The position numbers and the translations under genes were made by a program. The notes under the pieces are model-generated. The model worked only from the letters and a program-made list of their open reading frames with translations. It ran no database searches and was not told where the DNA came from. 64,000 nucleotides of DNA from Rathayibacter sp. VKM Ac-2760 (lineage in GTDB: Bacteria > Actinomycetota > Actinomycetes > Actinomycetales > Microbacteriaceae), in the NCBI RefSeq assembly GCF_009834185.1, contig NZ_CP047173.1, positions 744,001 through 808,000 on the forward strand, given 5' to 3'. This document shows positions 40,374-47,832 of this stretch, in pieces. Positions within the stretch are counted from its first letter, which is position 1; each line of letters opens with the position of its first letter.

Positions 40374-40512
40374 AGTGCTCTCTCCTCGGGTCGGTACCCC
40401 TCCACTTCGAGACCGCTCGGGCCGCGAGGTCAAGCCCCGTGCCAACCGGTCGGGCGCGCGTACCGTCGAGTGGACCGCATTCGCGAGATCCCCCAGCAGA
40501 GAAGAGGCAGTC

Positions 40513-41067
40513 ATGCCCTCACGCAACACCCTCGTCCGCAGCCTCCACGACCTCGGTGCCGCCGCCTGGTTCGGCGGTTCCCTGATGGGCGCCGTCGGCC
40601 TGAACGGCGCCGCGTCCACCTCCTCCGACCCGTCGGAGCGCCTCCGCCTCGCCGCGAAAGGCTGGGCCCGCTGGACCCCCGTGCAGCTCGCGGCGATCGC
40701 GGCCCACGGCGTCGGCGGCATCGGCCTCATCGTCGCGAACCGCACCCGCCTGCAGCACCAGCAGGAGAGCCGCACCAACACCGTCGTGAAGACGATCGTC
40801 ACCGGTCTCGCGGGCGCCGCCTCCGTCACCGCCGCGATCGCCGGCGCCACGCAGGCCAAGCACGCCGACGAGGGCGCGAAGGGCGTCACCGAGGCCTCGC
40901 CGAGCAACTCCGACGAGCTGACCACGGCACTGCGCGTCCAGAAGGTCACCCAGTGGGCGATCCCCGTGCTGACCGCCGTCATGATCATCCTCGGCGCCCA
41001 GCAGGGCGAGCAGCAGCGCCCGGTCGCCGGCCTGTTCGAGACGACCGCGCGGATGTTCCGCAAGTAG
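40513..41067 (+). CDS. conserved actinobacterial membrane protein of unknown function
   Basis: Protein of 184 residues. It opens NTLVRSLHDLGAAAWFGGSL with a first hydrophobic segment, then KGWARWTPVQLAAIAAHGVG, a third span (TIVTGLAGAASVTAAIAGA) and a fourth (WAIPVLTAVMIILGAQQGEQ). The Trp-Gly near the start and the QQGEQQRP ending are features I associate with a family widespread in actinobacteria, often near DUF3140, but without known function. GAAGAGG precedes the ATG. Divergent from the DUF3140 gene. Confidence 0.78.
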   Translation: MPSRNTLVRSLHDLGAAAWFGGSLMGAVGLNGAASTSSDPSERLRLAAKGWARWTPVQLAAIAAHGVGGIGLIVANRTRLQHQQESRTNTVVKTIVTGLAGAASVTAAIAGATQAKHADEGAKGVTEASPSNSDELTTALRVQKVTQWAIPVLTAVMIILGAQQGEQQRPVAGLFETTARMFRK

Positions 41068-41196
41068 CCGCCGCGCGTCGCCGTCACGCGCCGCAACGAT
41101 CGGCCTCGCGGCGTCACGCGCCTTCCGTCCCGCCTCCGCCCGGACCACCCTGGACGGAGGCGGGCTGCGCGCCCCGAGTGCCCTCCCCGCCGCCAT

Positions 41197-41267
41197 CGCG
41201 GCGTGCCCGAGAGGCCAGGGAGCGGTCTGCAACACCGCTGACGCGGGTTCGAATCCCGCCGTCGCGT
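41197..41267 (+). tRNA. tRNA-Cys (anticodon GCA)
   Basis: A 71-base cloverleaf. Acceptor stem CGCGGCG pairs with CGTCGCG (41260-41266, one G-U). The D arm is CCC-GAGAGGCCA-GGG. The anticodon stem GCGGT/ACCGC holds loop CTGCAAC with anticodon GCA at 41229-41231. T arm is GCGGG-TTCGAAT-CCCGC. The unpaired discriminator base is T, as CysRS requires; CCA is not encoded. The three-base-pair D stem is the usual actinobacterial tRNA-Cys form. The first pair is C1-G72, whereas G1-C72 is usual, so this may be a second or divergent tRNA-Cys gene. Confidence 0.87.
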
Positions 41268-41288
41268 CGATGGTGAATTCGGCGGGGC

Positions 41289-42875
41289 CTACGCCCTCGG
41301 GCGCGCCGCCTCGAACGCCGCGATCACGTCTTTCGGAAGCCGCCCGCGAACGCCGACGTCGTGGCCGTTCGCCAGCGCCCAGCTGCGGATCTCAGAGGGG
41401 GACGCCGTTGAGCGTGCCTCGGACGGCAGGGCGACGATCGCTTCGGAAGGCAGAGCGCGCGGCGCAGAAGGCGTCGAGCGGATCTCCGGCTCGGCGGACG
41501 AGCGGGCCGGCTGGAGGTGCTCGAGGAGGATCTCGAAGGTGTCCGGGTGGACGATTCGAGTTCCGTACTCGAGGGCGCGCTCGTGCTTGCCGCCCGAGAA
41601 GGATCCGTCTGCCACGAGAACCGCGGTCAGGCGTGAGACGTTGCCCAGCACCCGGACCCCGAGCTTCTCGGCGCGGCGTTCGAGTTTCTCGCGCTGACGC
41701 TCGTCGCAACCGGTGAAGGCGACGCGGTCCCCGACATGCAGGGGAGCGCCGTGCGCCCAGATCCGAGGCAGCGGCCCGAGTCGGGCACTCAGCCGGGTGA
41801 TCCGCGCGGCGTCTGCGCGCTCGATCAGGGTCTTGACCGAGTTCGCTGGGACGGACAGCAGGGCGGCGAGGGCCAGGAGCTGCTGCCGTTCCGACTGCGA
41901 CACCCGGCCGTCGTCGAGTGCCCGGTGCGCGAGCGCCTGCAGGAACGCCGTGTGGGCGGAGGCGACGTCCGCCGCGGAGAGGCCGAACGTCTGGGTCAGC
42001 TCATCGAGGGCGGAAGCCTCCGACACCGAGAGGTCGCCGTCGGTGAGGCAGTCGAGCAGCAGCTCGAGGTAGGCGATCGTTCCGACCGGCGCGCCCTCGT
42101 CGATGAGCTCGAGAAGGCCGACATTCGTCAGCTGCTGCACGAGGGGCTGCTGCTCAGGGCGCTTCGGCGTCATGCGGACGGGAGCGCTCGTCCGTGCTCC
42201 GGCGGTGCGGCGCCGCGAGACGGCGGCTCGGGACGGCGCGCTCGGCCAGTGCGGAGTGCGCGGAAGTGCGGCCAGTGTCGGATGCGGGCGACGACGGTCG
42301 GCGGTGAGGTAGCTGCGGAGCAGCGCTGCCGTGGCGCGTGCGTCGCCGAGGGCCGAGTGGGCGTCGACCAGCTCGACGCCGGCACCCCAGCAGCAGTCGG
42401 CGAGACGTCGGCGCTGAAGGTCCGGGAGGTAGTGGTGACTTCCGTCCATGGTGCAGAAGGTCGACAGCCTGGGGACCGCCCATCCTGCCGCCTGGAACTC
42501 CTCGTGGAGGAAGGCCGTGTCGAACTTCGCGTTGTGAGCGACGATCGTGACTCCGCCGAGTGCGGCGGCGATGGTCGTGGCGAGGTCGCGGAACAGCGGG
42601 GCGCCGGCGACGTCCGACGCCCGGATGCCGTGGATGTGGGTGGCGCCGACCGGGCCTTCAGGATCGAAGCGGGACACCCACTCGTCGACCACGACTCCCG
42701 CCGCATCGGTGCGGACGATCGCCAGTTCGAGGATGCGGTCCTGCCGTGGGGACAGGCCCGTCGTCTCGACGTCGATGACGGCGAAGGTGGGAACCCCTGC
42801 GCCGCTCGTTCCCGCCGGCTTCTCGGGCGTCGGCCCTGTCTCCAGCAGGCTCAGAAGCCACTTCACGATCCCCAC
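41289..42875 (-). CDS. DEDDh exonuclease fused to TerB-like, BRCT and Lsr2-type DNA-binding domains
   Basis: Protein of 528 residues. A short hydrophobic lead (IVKWLLSLLE) precedes a DnaQ/RNase T-type exonuclease at about 30-190: D35-V-E37 in FAVIDVETTGLSP, HNAKFDTAFLHEEF, and HSALGDARATAALL supply the DEDDh residues. A helical TerB-like segment is at about 240-350 (ALDELTQTFGLSAADVASAH; DDGRVSQSERQQLLALAALL). A BRCT domain is at about 375-450 (GDRVAFTGCDERQREKLERR, VLVADGSFSGGKHERALEYG). The C-terminal 38 residues match the Lsr2 DNA-binding domain (EIRSWALANGHDVGVRGRLP). The GTG start is backed by GAGGGGGAC. Likely a 3'-5' nuclease in DNA repair; partners unknown. Confidence 0.88.
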   Translation of the reverse strand: MGIVKWLLSLLETGPTPEKPAGTSGAGVPTFAVIDVETTGLSPRQDRILELAIVRTDAAGVVVDEWVSRFDPEGPVGATHIHGIRASDVAGAPLFRDLATTIAAALGGVTIVAHNAKFDTAFLHEEFQAAGWAVPRLSTFCTMDGSHHYLPDLQRRRLADCCWGAGVELVDAHSALGDARATAALLRSYLTADRRRPHPTLAALPRTPHWPSAPSRAAVSRRRTAGARTSAPVRMTPKRPEQQPLVQQLTNVGLLELIDEGAPVGTIAYLELLLDCLTDGDLSVSEASALDELTQTFGLSAADVASAHTAFLQALAHRALDDGRVSQSERQQLLALAALLSVPANSVKTLIERADAARITRLSARLGPLPRIWAHGAPLHVGDRVAFTGCDERQREKLERRAEKLGVRVLGNVSRLTAVLVADGSFSGGKHERALEYGTRIVHPDTFEILLEHLQPARSSAEPEIRSTPSAPRALPSEAIVALPSEARSTASPSEIRSWALANGHDVGVRGRLPKDVIAAFEAARPRA

Positions 42876-42979
42876 GGATGTCCCCCTCGCCGAGTGCAGG
42901 TCTTCATGCTGGCAGACAGCGACGCGCGTCCTGGAGAAGGACGAGTACTTTCACTAGGAGCGACCCTAGGACCGGTCCT

Positions 42980-44023
42980 TCAGAGATTCTTGGATGTTCG
43001 GGTGTACTTGGATGCGCGGTACTCGGCGACCGCCGCTTTGCTCGAGCGGTACCGTCCGTCGCTACCGATGATCGCCTCCAGCCTCCCTCGAGCGGCGGCC
43101 TGCCGCAGCGCAAGGAGGCTGAACTCCTCGTCCGCGAGCGCTTCCAATGGGACGTACTTCGCCGGTCCCGCGATATTGGGAATCAGGCGGTGCAGATTGT
43201 CGATGACGGATCGGCTGATGACTTCCGCGAGGGGACCGTCGTCTCCCTCGTCGGAGCGCTGCAATGCCCGGAGGTACTTCACCCTTTGTTCTTTCAGGAT
43301 GATGGCCGGCGGCCAGCCCAGCCGGATCAACAGCAGGTTCAACAGGAGACGTCCGCTTCTGCCGTTTCCATCGATGAAGGGGTGGATCGCCTCGAATTCA
43401 CGATGCAGCTTGGCGAGCTCTTCCGGAACCTGACCGACGGAGAGCTCGCCCGCGTCGAGACGGCGGCGCATCGAGTTGGCACGGTCCACCCATGCGCTGA
43501 CTTCTGCAGGAACGAGCGTGAAGGTTGGTGGCTTCATCCCGCCGATAAAAGAGTGGATCTCGTGTCGACGCCAGTTCCCCGGCGCTTCAGAGTCCTGGGC
43601 GTCGGGGTGAGGAGCGACGTCCCAGGCCTTCGCCATCATGACGGCGTGAATACGGCGGACCTCGGTGACGACGACGAGGCTGTCGTGTCCCCAAGATGTC
43701 GGTTCCATCGCCTGCTGGTACACCCAGCGCGCTGCCTCCGCGTAGCCCAGCACCTCCATGTAATCCTTGAGCTCTTTCGAGCCCACCGCGCGGCCCTGCT
43801 CGAGCAGCTGCTCTACTTCCCGCAGAACAAGAGTGTTGCCCTCGATGGCGGTCGAGTGGTGCGCTTCGAGATGCCAGAGGTCATCCCACAGCTTCTTCGC
43901 CTCATGAGGCTTGGGCAGTCCTCCATAGTTGGCGAGTTCGTCGATCGCTGTAGCGAAGCGCCGGAAGACGGCGTCCCGGCTGGGACGCCCACGCCCAGGA
44001 CGGGCGCCTGCTGAATTTGTCAC
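42980..44023 (-). CDS. Fic family protein (AMP transferase-like)
   Basis: Protein of 347 residues. The Fic core motif is complete: HPFIDGNGRSGR with catalytic His214. An N-terminal inhibitory helix motif is visible as S57-T-A-I-E61-G62, whose Glu would block ATP, as in class II Fic proteins. A C-terminal winged-helix-like region follows (FSLLALRQAAARGRLEAIIG). Family knowledge: Fic enzymes add AMP to target-protein hydroxyls and can remove it. GTG at 44023 with GAGG is preferred; a GTG at 44065 in an AT-rich stretch would add 14 residues. Codon use is less GC-rich than the flanks. No separate antitoxin gene adjoins it. Confidence 0.9.
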   Translation of the reverse strand: MTNSAGARPGRGRPSRDAVFRRFATAIDELANYGGLPKPHEAKKLWDDLWHLEAHHSTAIEGNTLVLREVEQLLEQGRAVGSKELKDYMEVLGYAEAARWVYQQAMEPTSWGHDSLVVVTEVRRIHAVMMAKAWDVAPHPDAQDSEAPGNWRRHEIHSFIGGMKPPTFTLVPAEVSAWVDRANSMRRRLDAGELSVGQVPEELAKLHREFEAIHPFIDGNGRSGRLLLNLLLIRLGWPPAIILKEQRVKYLRALQRSDEGDDGPLAEVISRSVIDNLHRLIPNIAGPAKYVPLEALADEEFSLLALRQAAARGRLEAIIGSDGRYRSSKAAVAEYRASKYTRTSKNL

Positions 44024-44098
44024 AGCTCGACCTCGCTTAAAAATCAACGACAAATTAGCAGTCACCGCCGCTGATGGTGGCGTACGTCGCGTTACGTC

Positions 44099-44752
44099 CT
44101 ACTCCGGGGTCGCGATGCAGACGGCCGAGGCGAAGGCGCCGGTGCTGGTCTCCTCGGCGAGGACCTCGCCGTCGAGGGTGATGCGGCAGGTGATGTCGCC
44201 CTCGTCGTCGGCGCCGTTCGTCGCGGTGACGGAGAACGCCTGGAAGGCGGTGCTGTCGACCTGGAGCTCCTTCGTGAACGGGAGGGGCTGGGCGGCGACC
44301 TGCTCGACACCGGAGTTCGCGCCGTCGAGGGTGGAGTAGAAGATCGACGCGTCCGTGCCGGCGCCGGTGACCTCGTAGACGAGGGCCTGAGGAGTGCCGG
44401 ACGTCGCCGAGGCCTGCGCCGTCGCGATGGCGTTCGAGATGCCGCTCGCGAAGCCGGCGGTGTAGACGATCGCCAGGACGATCGAGAGGACGATCGCCAC
44501 GGCATTGAGGACGACGCCCGCGATGGCCGTCCCCTTCCTCCGGTTCTTCAGGAACAGCGCGACGACGCCGAGCACGAGTCCCACGAAGGCGACGAAGCCG
44601 GAGACGTAGTTCACGATCGGGATCACGGCGCCGACGAGCGCGACGATGCCGATGATCAGCGAGGCGAGGCCGAGGCCGTTGCCGGACTTCGGGGGCTGCG
44701 GGCCGGCGCCGGGGGTGGGCTCGGGAGACGCGGCGGGGTTGTAGGCGGTCAT
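44099..44752 (-). CDS. DUF4190-type membrane protein with exported C-terminal domain
   Basis: Protein of 217 residues. The N-terminus is Pro-rich and cytoplasmic (SPEPTPGAGPQPPKSGNG). Three hydrophobic spans follow (LGLASLIIGIVALVGAVIPI; YVSGFVAFVGLVLGVVALFL; GVVLNAVAIVLSIVLAIVYT) around the basic loop KNRRKG, as in DUF4190 proteins. The last 110 residues form an extracellular beta domain with two Cys (GDITCRITLDG and SAVCIATPE), resembling the MmpS-like fold found in similar actinobacterial proteins. Function unknown. Divergent from the PadR gene, 60 bp between starts. Confidence 0.8.
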   Translation of the reverse strand: MTAYNPAASPEPTPGAGPQPPKSGNGLGLASLIIGIVALVGAVIPIVNYVSGFVAFVGLVLGVVALFLKNRRKGTAIAGVVLNAVAIVLSIVLAIVYTAGFASGISNAIATAQASATSGTPQALVYEVTGAGTDASIFYSTLDGANSGVEQVAAQPLPFTKELQVDSTAFQAFSVTATNGADDEGDITCRITLDGEVLAEETSTGAFASAVCIATPE

Positions 44753-44776
44753 GCGGCGAGTATCGCAGGCGCGCGG

Positions 44777-44806
44777 TTGACCGGCCTATCTCTACATAGG
44801 TAGCCT
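44777..44806 (+). promoter_or_regulatory. leaderless promoter with embedded palindrome upstream of padR-like gene
   Basis: TTGACC (44777-44782) and TAGCCT (44801-44806) are 18 bp apart, placing the start of transcription on the A of the ATG at 44813. Two overlapping palindromes fill the spacer: CCTAT/ATAGG (44785-44800) and CTACATAGGTAG (44792-44803, five of six pairs). They are good candidates for an autoregulatory PadR site. Confidence 0.55.
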
Positions 44807-44812
44807 CGGCGC

Positions 44813-45133
44813 ATGACTCCGCTCAGCCGCATGACCCCCGCGACCGCGGACGTCCTCCGCGCGCTCCTCGATGCCGCCGGGCCGACCTGGGGGATGCTCG
44901 TCATCAAGGCCACGAGCCGACCGGCGGGCAGCGTGTACCCGATCCTCGAGCGGCTCGAGGGCGCCGGCTGGGTGACGTCGGCGTGGGAGGCGGACAGCGG
45001 GCGCAGCGGTCCGCGGCGCCGGCTCTACGAGCTGACGAGCGACGGGGCGGAGGCGGCGCTCGCCGCGGTCGCCCGCTTCGACGCCGTCGCCGCGCGACCC
45101 GTCCGCCTCTCCGGAGCGGAGGCCCCCGCGTGA
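44813..45133 (+). CDS. PadR-family transcriptional regulator
   Basis: Winged-helix regulator of 106 residues, PadR subfamily 2 size. The DNA-binding part reads ATADVLRALLDAAGPTWGML and PAGSVYPILERLEGAGWVTS, with the wing GRSGPRRRLYELTSDGAEAA. Family members repress a neighbouring membrane-protein gene and themselves. Here the next gene, a large membrane protein, starts inside the stop (GTGA). No Shine-Dalgarno precedes the ATG, consistent with a leaderless transcript. Confidence 0.9.
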   Translation: MTPLSRMTPATADVLRALLDAAGPTWGMLVIKATSRPAGSVYPILERLEGAGWVTSAWEADSGRSGPRRRLYELTSDGAEAALAAVARFDAVAARPVRLSGAEAPA

Positions 45134-46245
45134 TCGACCTGCTGCTGCGTCTCCTGGCCCGGCTCCTCCCGCCGCTCGCCCGCGAGCGCTACCTCGAGGA
45201 GTGGCGGGCGGACGTCGCGGGCGCGGGCGAGGCGGGGCTGCGGCGCCGCGACGTCGTGCTCGGCGCGCTCGTGCTCAGCGCCACCCTCGACCGTGCGCTG
45301 CCGATGCACTCGGGGGAGCCGCGGTTCCTGCGGCCTCGACGGCTGGCCCGTCGCGGGCTCGGACTGCTGACGGCTGCCGCGGTGATCCTGATCGGCGGGT
45401 ACCTCACGGGCGGGGGAGTGGTGCCGGAGGGCGTGTCCGCGGGCGTGCTCACGGTGCTGCAGGCGACGGGGCGGACCCTCGTCGGAGTCGCGCTGCTCAT
45501 CGGTCTGGTCGGAGTCGCGCACATGGCGGGGGCCGCGCGGGCCGCCGAGACCCGGACGGCGCGGGTGTCGCTGCTCGCGGCGATCGCGGGGCCGACGATG
45601 GTCGCGGCCGGAGTGCTCGTGCCAGGGGCGCCGTGGTGGCTGCCGCTCCTGGGCTTCCTGGTCTCGAGCGCGGGGCTGGCCACGGGGATCGCGGTGATCG
45701 GCGGGACGCGGCCGGTCGCGTGGGAGTACCGCACGGCGTCGCGTCCGCGGCGGGTGCCGGTCGCGCTGAGTGGGGCGGCGCTGGTCGTCGCGGTCGTCGT
45801 CGTCGGCGGTGTGGACCTGCTCGTCTGGAACCCGCTCACCAAGGTCCCGGGCACCGAGCTCGCCACGATCTACGCGCTGATGGCCGAGCGCGACGGCTTC
45901 TCGCTCACCGGCACGCTCGTCGCCACCGCGATCTGGGCCGTGTTCTGGACGGTCCCCGCGCTGCTCGTGGCGGCGCTCGCGGTGCACCGCATCGGCGACG
46001 CGCTCACCCCGCGGCGCCTCGCCGTCGTGATGCTCTCGCTGGTGGGAGCCGCGATCTTCTTCCGCTTCTTCACCGGCTTCGGCATCGGGATGTCGATCGC
46101 CGACTCGTTCGCGACCAGCGGCGGCGACGCGTCGCTCGTGTCCGCGGTGCTGCCGTGGGTGGGGCAGCTGTCGTTCGCGGCGGCCGCGATCGCGCTCGGC
46201 TGGGCGCCGCGGGCGCGGACCGAGCCGGTCGCTGCGGCCGCCTGA
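45130..46245 (+). CDS. multi-span membrane protein coupled to padR-like regulator
   Basis: Protein of 371 residues. The first 50 residues are amphipathic and basic (LLLRLLARLLPPLARERYLE, EEWRADVAGAGEAGLRRRDV), a start often seen in PadR-linked membrane proteins of actinobacteria. About eight hydrophobic spans follow (LGLLTAAAVILIGGYLTGGG; TLVGVALLIGLVGVAHMAGA; AAIFFRFFTGFGIGMSIADS). GTG overlaps the PadR stop by four bases. Function unknown; the pairing suggests a PadR-regulated efflux or envelope protein. Confidence 0.8.
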   Translation: MIDLLLRLLARLLPPLARERYLEEWRADVAGAGEAGLRRRDVVLGALVLSATLDRALPMHSGEPRFLRPRRLARRGLGLLTAAAVILIGGYLTGGGVVPEGVSAGVLTVLQATGRTLVGVALLIGLVGVAHMAGAARAAETRTARVSLLAAIAGPTMVAAGVLVPGAPWWLPLLGFLVSSAGLATGIAVIGGTRPVAWEYRTASRPRRVPVALSGAALVVAVVVVGGVDLLVWNPLTKVPGTELATIYALMAERDGFSLTGTLVATAIWAVFWTVPALLVAALAVHRIGDALTPRRLAVVMLSLVGAAIFFRFFTGFGIGMSIADSFATSGGDASLVSAVLPWVGQLSFAAAAIALGWAPRARTEPVAAAA

Positions 46246-46280
46246 GCGTGCGCGGTCCGCTGACTCGACTTCTGTGGCGA

Positions 46281-46480
46281 TGGTGGATCTCGATACGCCC
46301 GCTGTGCGGGCTACTCGATCAGCATGGGGCGGCGCCCGAGTCGGCTGAGCTGCCGCCCGCTTGCTTGCTGGTCGAGTAGCCCCGGAGGGGCGTATCGAGA
46401 CCCGGCCTCGTCAGCAGGGTGGCCCTGCGGGCGGGTGGATCTCGATACACCCGCTGTGCGGGCTACTCGATCAGCATGGA
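46281..46480. repeat. three dispersed-repeat copies next to the amidase remnant
   Basis: Forward copies at about 46281-46326 and 46436-46480 flank a reverse copy at 46367-46403. The GC box here is CGCCCGCTGTGCGGGC or close to it, flanked by GATCTCGATAC and TACTCGATCAGCA. One edge abuts the decayed amidase sequence. The stretch 46246-46575 holds only these repeats and degenerate sequence. Confidence 0.82.
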
Positions 46481-46575
46481 CCGTCGCCCTGGCAGGCCGC
46501 GCCGCAGAAGCTCTGTTCGGCCGGGCCTCGCGGAAGCGGGGCCGGCGGAACTCCGCCGACCCCGCCTGCCGTGCG

Positions 46576-46938
46576 GTAGCCGGCCAGCACCTCCATCAGC
46601 AGCGCTGCGTCGGTGACGGTCGTCGTCATCGGGCCCGAGACGTCCTGGCGCGGCGACAGCGGGACGATGCCCGTGACGCTGGTCTGGCGCATGGTCGGCC
46701 GGTAGCCGACGAGGCTCTGGTGCGCGCTCGGCCCGACGATCGAGCCGCAGGGGTCGGTGCCGAGACCCGCGGGGGCGTAGCCGGCGGCGACGGCCGCGCC
46801 GGTGCCTCCGCTCGAGCCGCTGGCGCTGTTCGCCTGGTTGTAGGGGTTGTTGGTGCGGCCGCGCTCGGAGCTCAGCGTGTAGGTGCCGTGCCAGGCGAAC
46901 TCGGCCATGTTGGTCTTCGCGAGGATGATCGCGCCGGC
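46576..46938 (-). pseudogene. internal fragment of an amidase-signature (GatA-like) enzyme
   Basis: About 120 residues match the middle of amidase-signature enzymes: AIILAKTNMAEFAWHGTYTL, then GRTNNPYNQANSASGSSGGT with the cis-Ser, GLGTDPCGSIVGPSAHQSLV with the nucleophile Ser, and VPLSPRQDVSGPMTTTVTDA. The catalytic Lys region and all of the C-terminal half are missing. The usual GTDTGGSIR sequence has degraded to GTDPCGSIV. Sequence outside this segment is unrelated: a palindromic element on the 5' side and dispersed repeats on the 3' side. Deletion around repeats is the likely cause of decay. Confidence 0.85.
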
Positions 46939-46963
46939 ACGGCGCCGGCCTGCCGGTGATCCC

Positions 46964-47036
46964 CGCACAACATCAGCTGAGGAGGGGGTCCCTCCCCCCA
47001 CAGCGGAGGCCCACCCTTCTCAGCTGATGTTGTGCG
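46964..47036. repeat. 73-bp palindromic element
   Basis: An 18-bp perfect inverted repeat (outer arms 46964-46981 and 47019-47036, core ACAACATCAGCTGAG) extends inward by five more pairs, leaving a 27-base loop. It sits between the 5' end of the amidase remnant and the stop of the ATPase gene. Unrelated in sequence to the 17.8/62.0 kb element but similar in size and form. No T-run follows. Confidence 0.8.
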
Positions 47037-47045
47037 CGGCCGCGC

Positions 47046-47750
47046 TCAGTCCAGGTGCCGGAGGTACCGCTGCGGGTCGCCGAGGAAGCCGCGCCAGGTC
47101 CGCACCAGGTCCAGATCGTCGTACTCCGCGCGCCGCAGCCCCCACTCGCCGAGCTCGTAGAGGTCCGCGCCCGGCAGCGCCGCGAGCACCGGCGAGTGCG
47201 TCGAGAGGATGACCTGCGAGCCGCCGGCGACGAGGGACCGCAGCTGACCGATCAGCGCGAGGCAGCCCGAGACCGAGAGCGCCGACTCGGGCTCGTCGAG
47301 CAGCCACAGCCCGCGGATCCGCGAGCGGTTCACCACGATGTCGAGGAACGACTCCCCGTGGGATCGCTCGTGATAGCCGCTGTCGAGGCCGATGTCCTCG
47401 AGGTAGGTGAAGAAGCCGTGCATCGTCTCGGCGCGGAGGAAGAAGCCGCGCTTCGAGGCGCCCGCGCCGCGCACGAGCTGCAGCTGTGCGGCGAGGTCCG
47501 ACTCCGAGACGCGGGTCGAGTGCATCGCGCCGGTCGAGCCGCCCTCGGCGTTCATCCCGTAGGCGATCGCGATCGCCTCGAGCAGCGTCGACTTGCCGGA
47601 GCCGTTCTCGCCGGTGATCACGGAGGCGGCACCGAGGTCCCAGCCCTCGGCGAGCACCTGCCGCACCGGCGGCAGCGTCGCGGGCCAGACGACGTCCCCG
47701 AGGGCTGACGTGTGCTTCTGCACCCGGCGCACAGGGAGGGAGGAGAACAC
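47046..47750 (-). CDS. AAA-family (ABC/SMC-like) ATPase
   Basis: Protein of about 234 residues. It has a Walker A GENGSGKSTLLEAIA, a signature-like HGESFLDIV, a Walker B LWLLDEPESALS with catalytic Glu, and an H-loop ILSTHSP. This compact form resembles stand-alone AAA ATPases related to RecF/SMC head domains and phage or defence ATPases; many are of unknown role. GTG at 47750 has GGAGG five bases upstream; an overlapping GTG at 47756 is too close to it. It stands alone between the palindromic element and the catalase gene. Confidence 0.87.
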   Translation of the reverse strand: MFSSLPVRRVQKHTSALGDVVWPATLPPVRQVLAEGWDLGAASVITGENGSGKSTLLEAIAIAYGMNAEGGSTGAMHSTRVSESDLAAQLQLVRGAGASKRGFFLRAETMHGFFTYLEDIGLDSGYHERSHGESFLDIVVNRSRIRGLWLLDEPESALSVSGCLALIGQLRSLVAGGSQVILSTHSPVLAALPGADLYELGEWGLRRAEYDDLDLVRTWRGFLGDPQRYLRHLD

Positions 47751-47832
47751 CTGCACCTCCTCCGACCGTCGCGACGACCCGGCCAGTCAAGCACCCCGCG
47801 GGAGTGCTGTGCCGGCCGGGTCGCGACGGCGC

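Noticed and set aside
41197..41289. tRNA attachment site of an integrated element
   Set aside because: No integrase gene and no repeat of the tRNA 3' end were seen downstream in the window.
46471..47001. Functional amidase gene
   Set aside because: Only the middle of the fold is recognisable; the catalytic Lys region and the C-terminal half are absent and both ends run into repeats.
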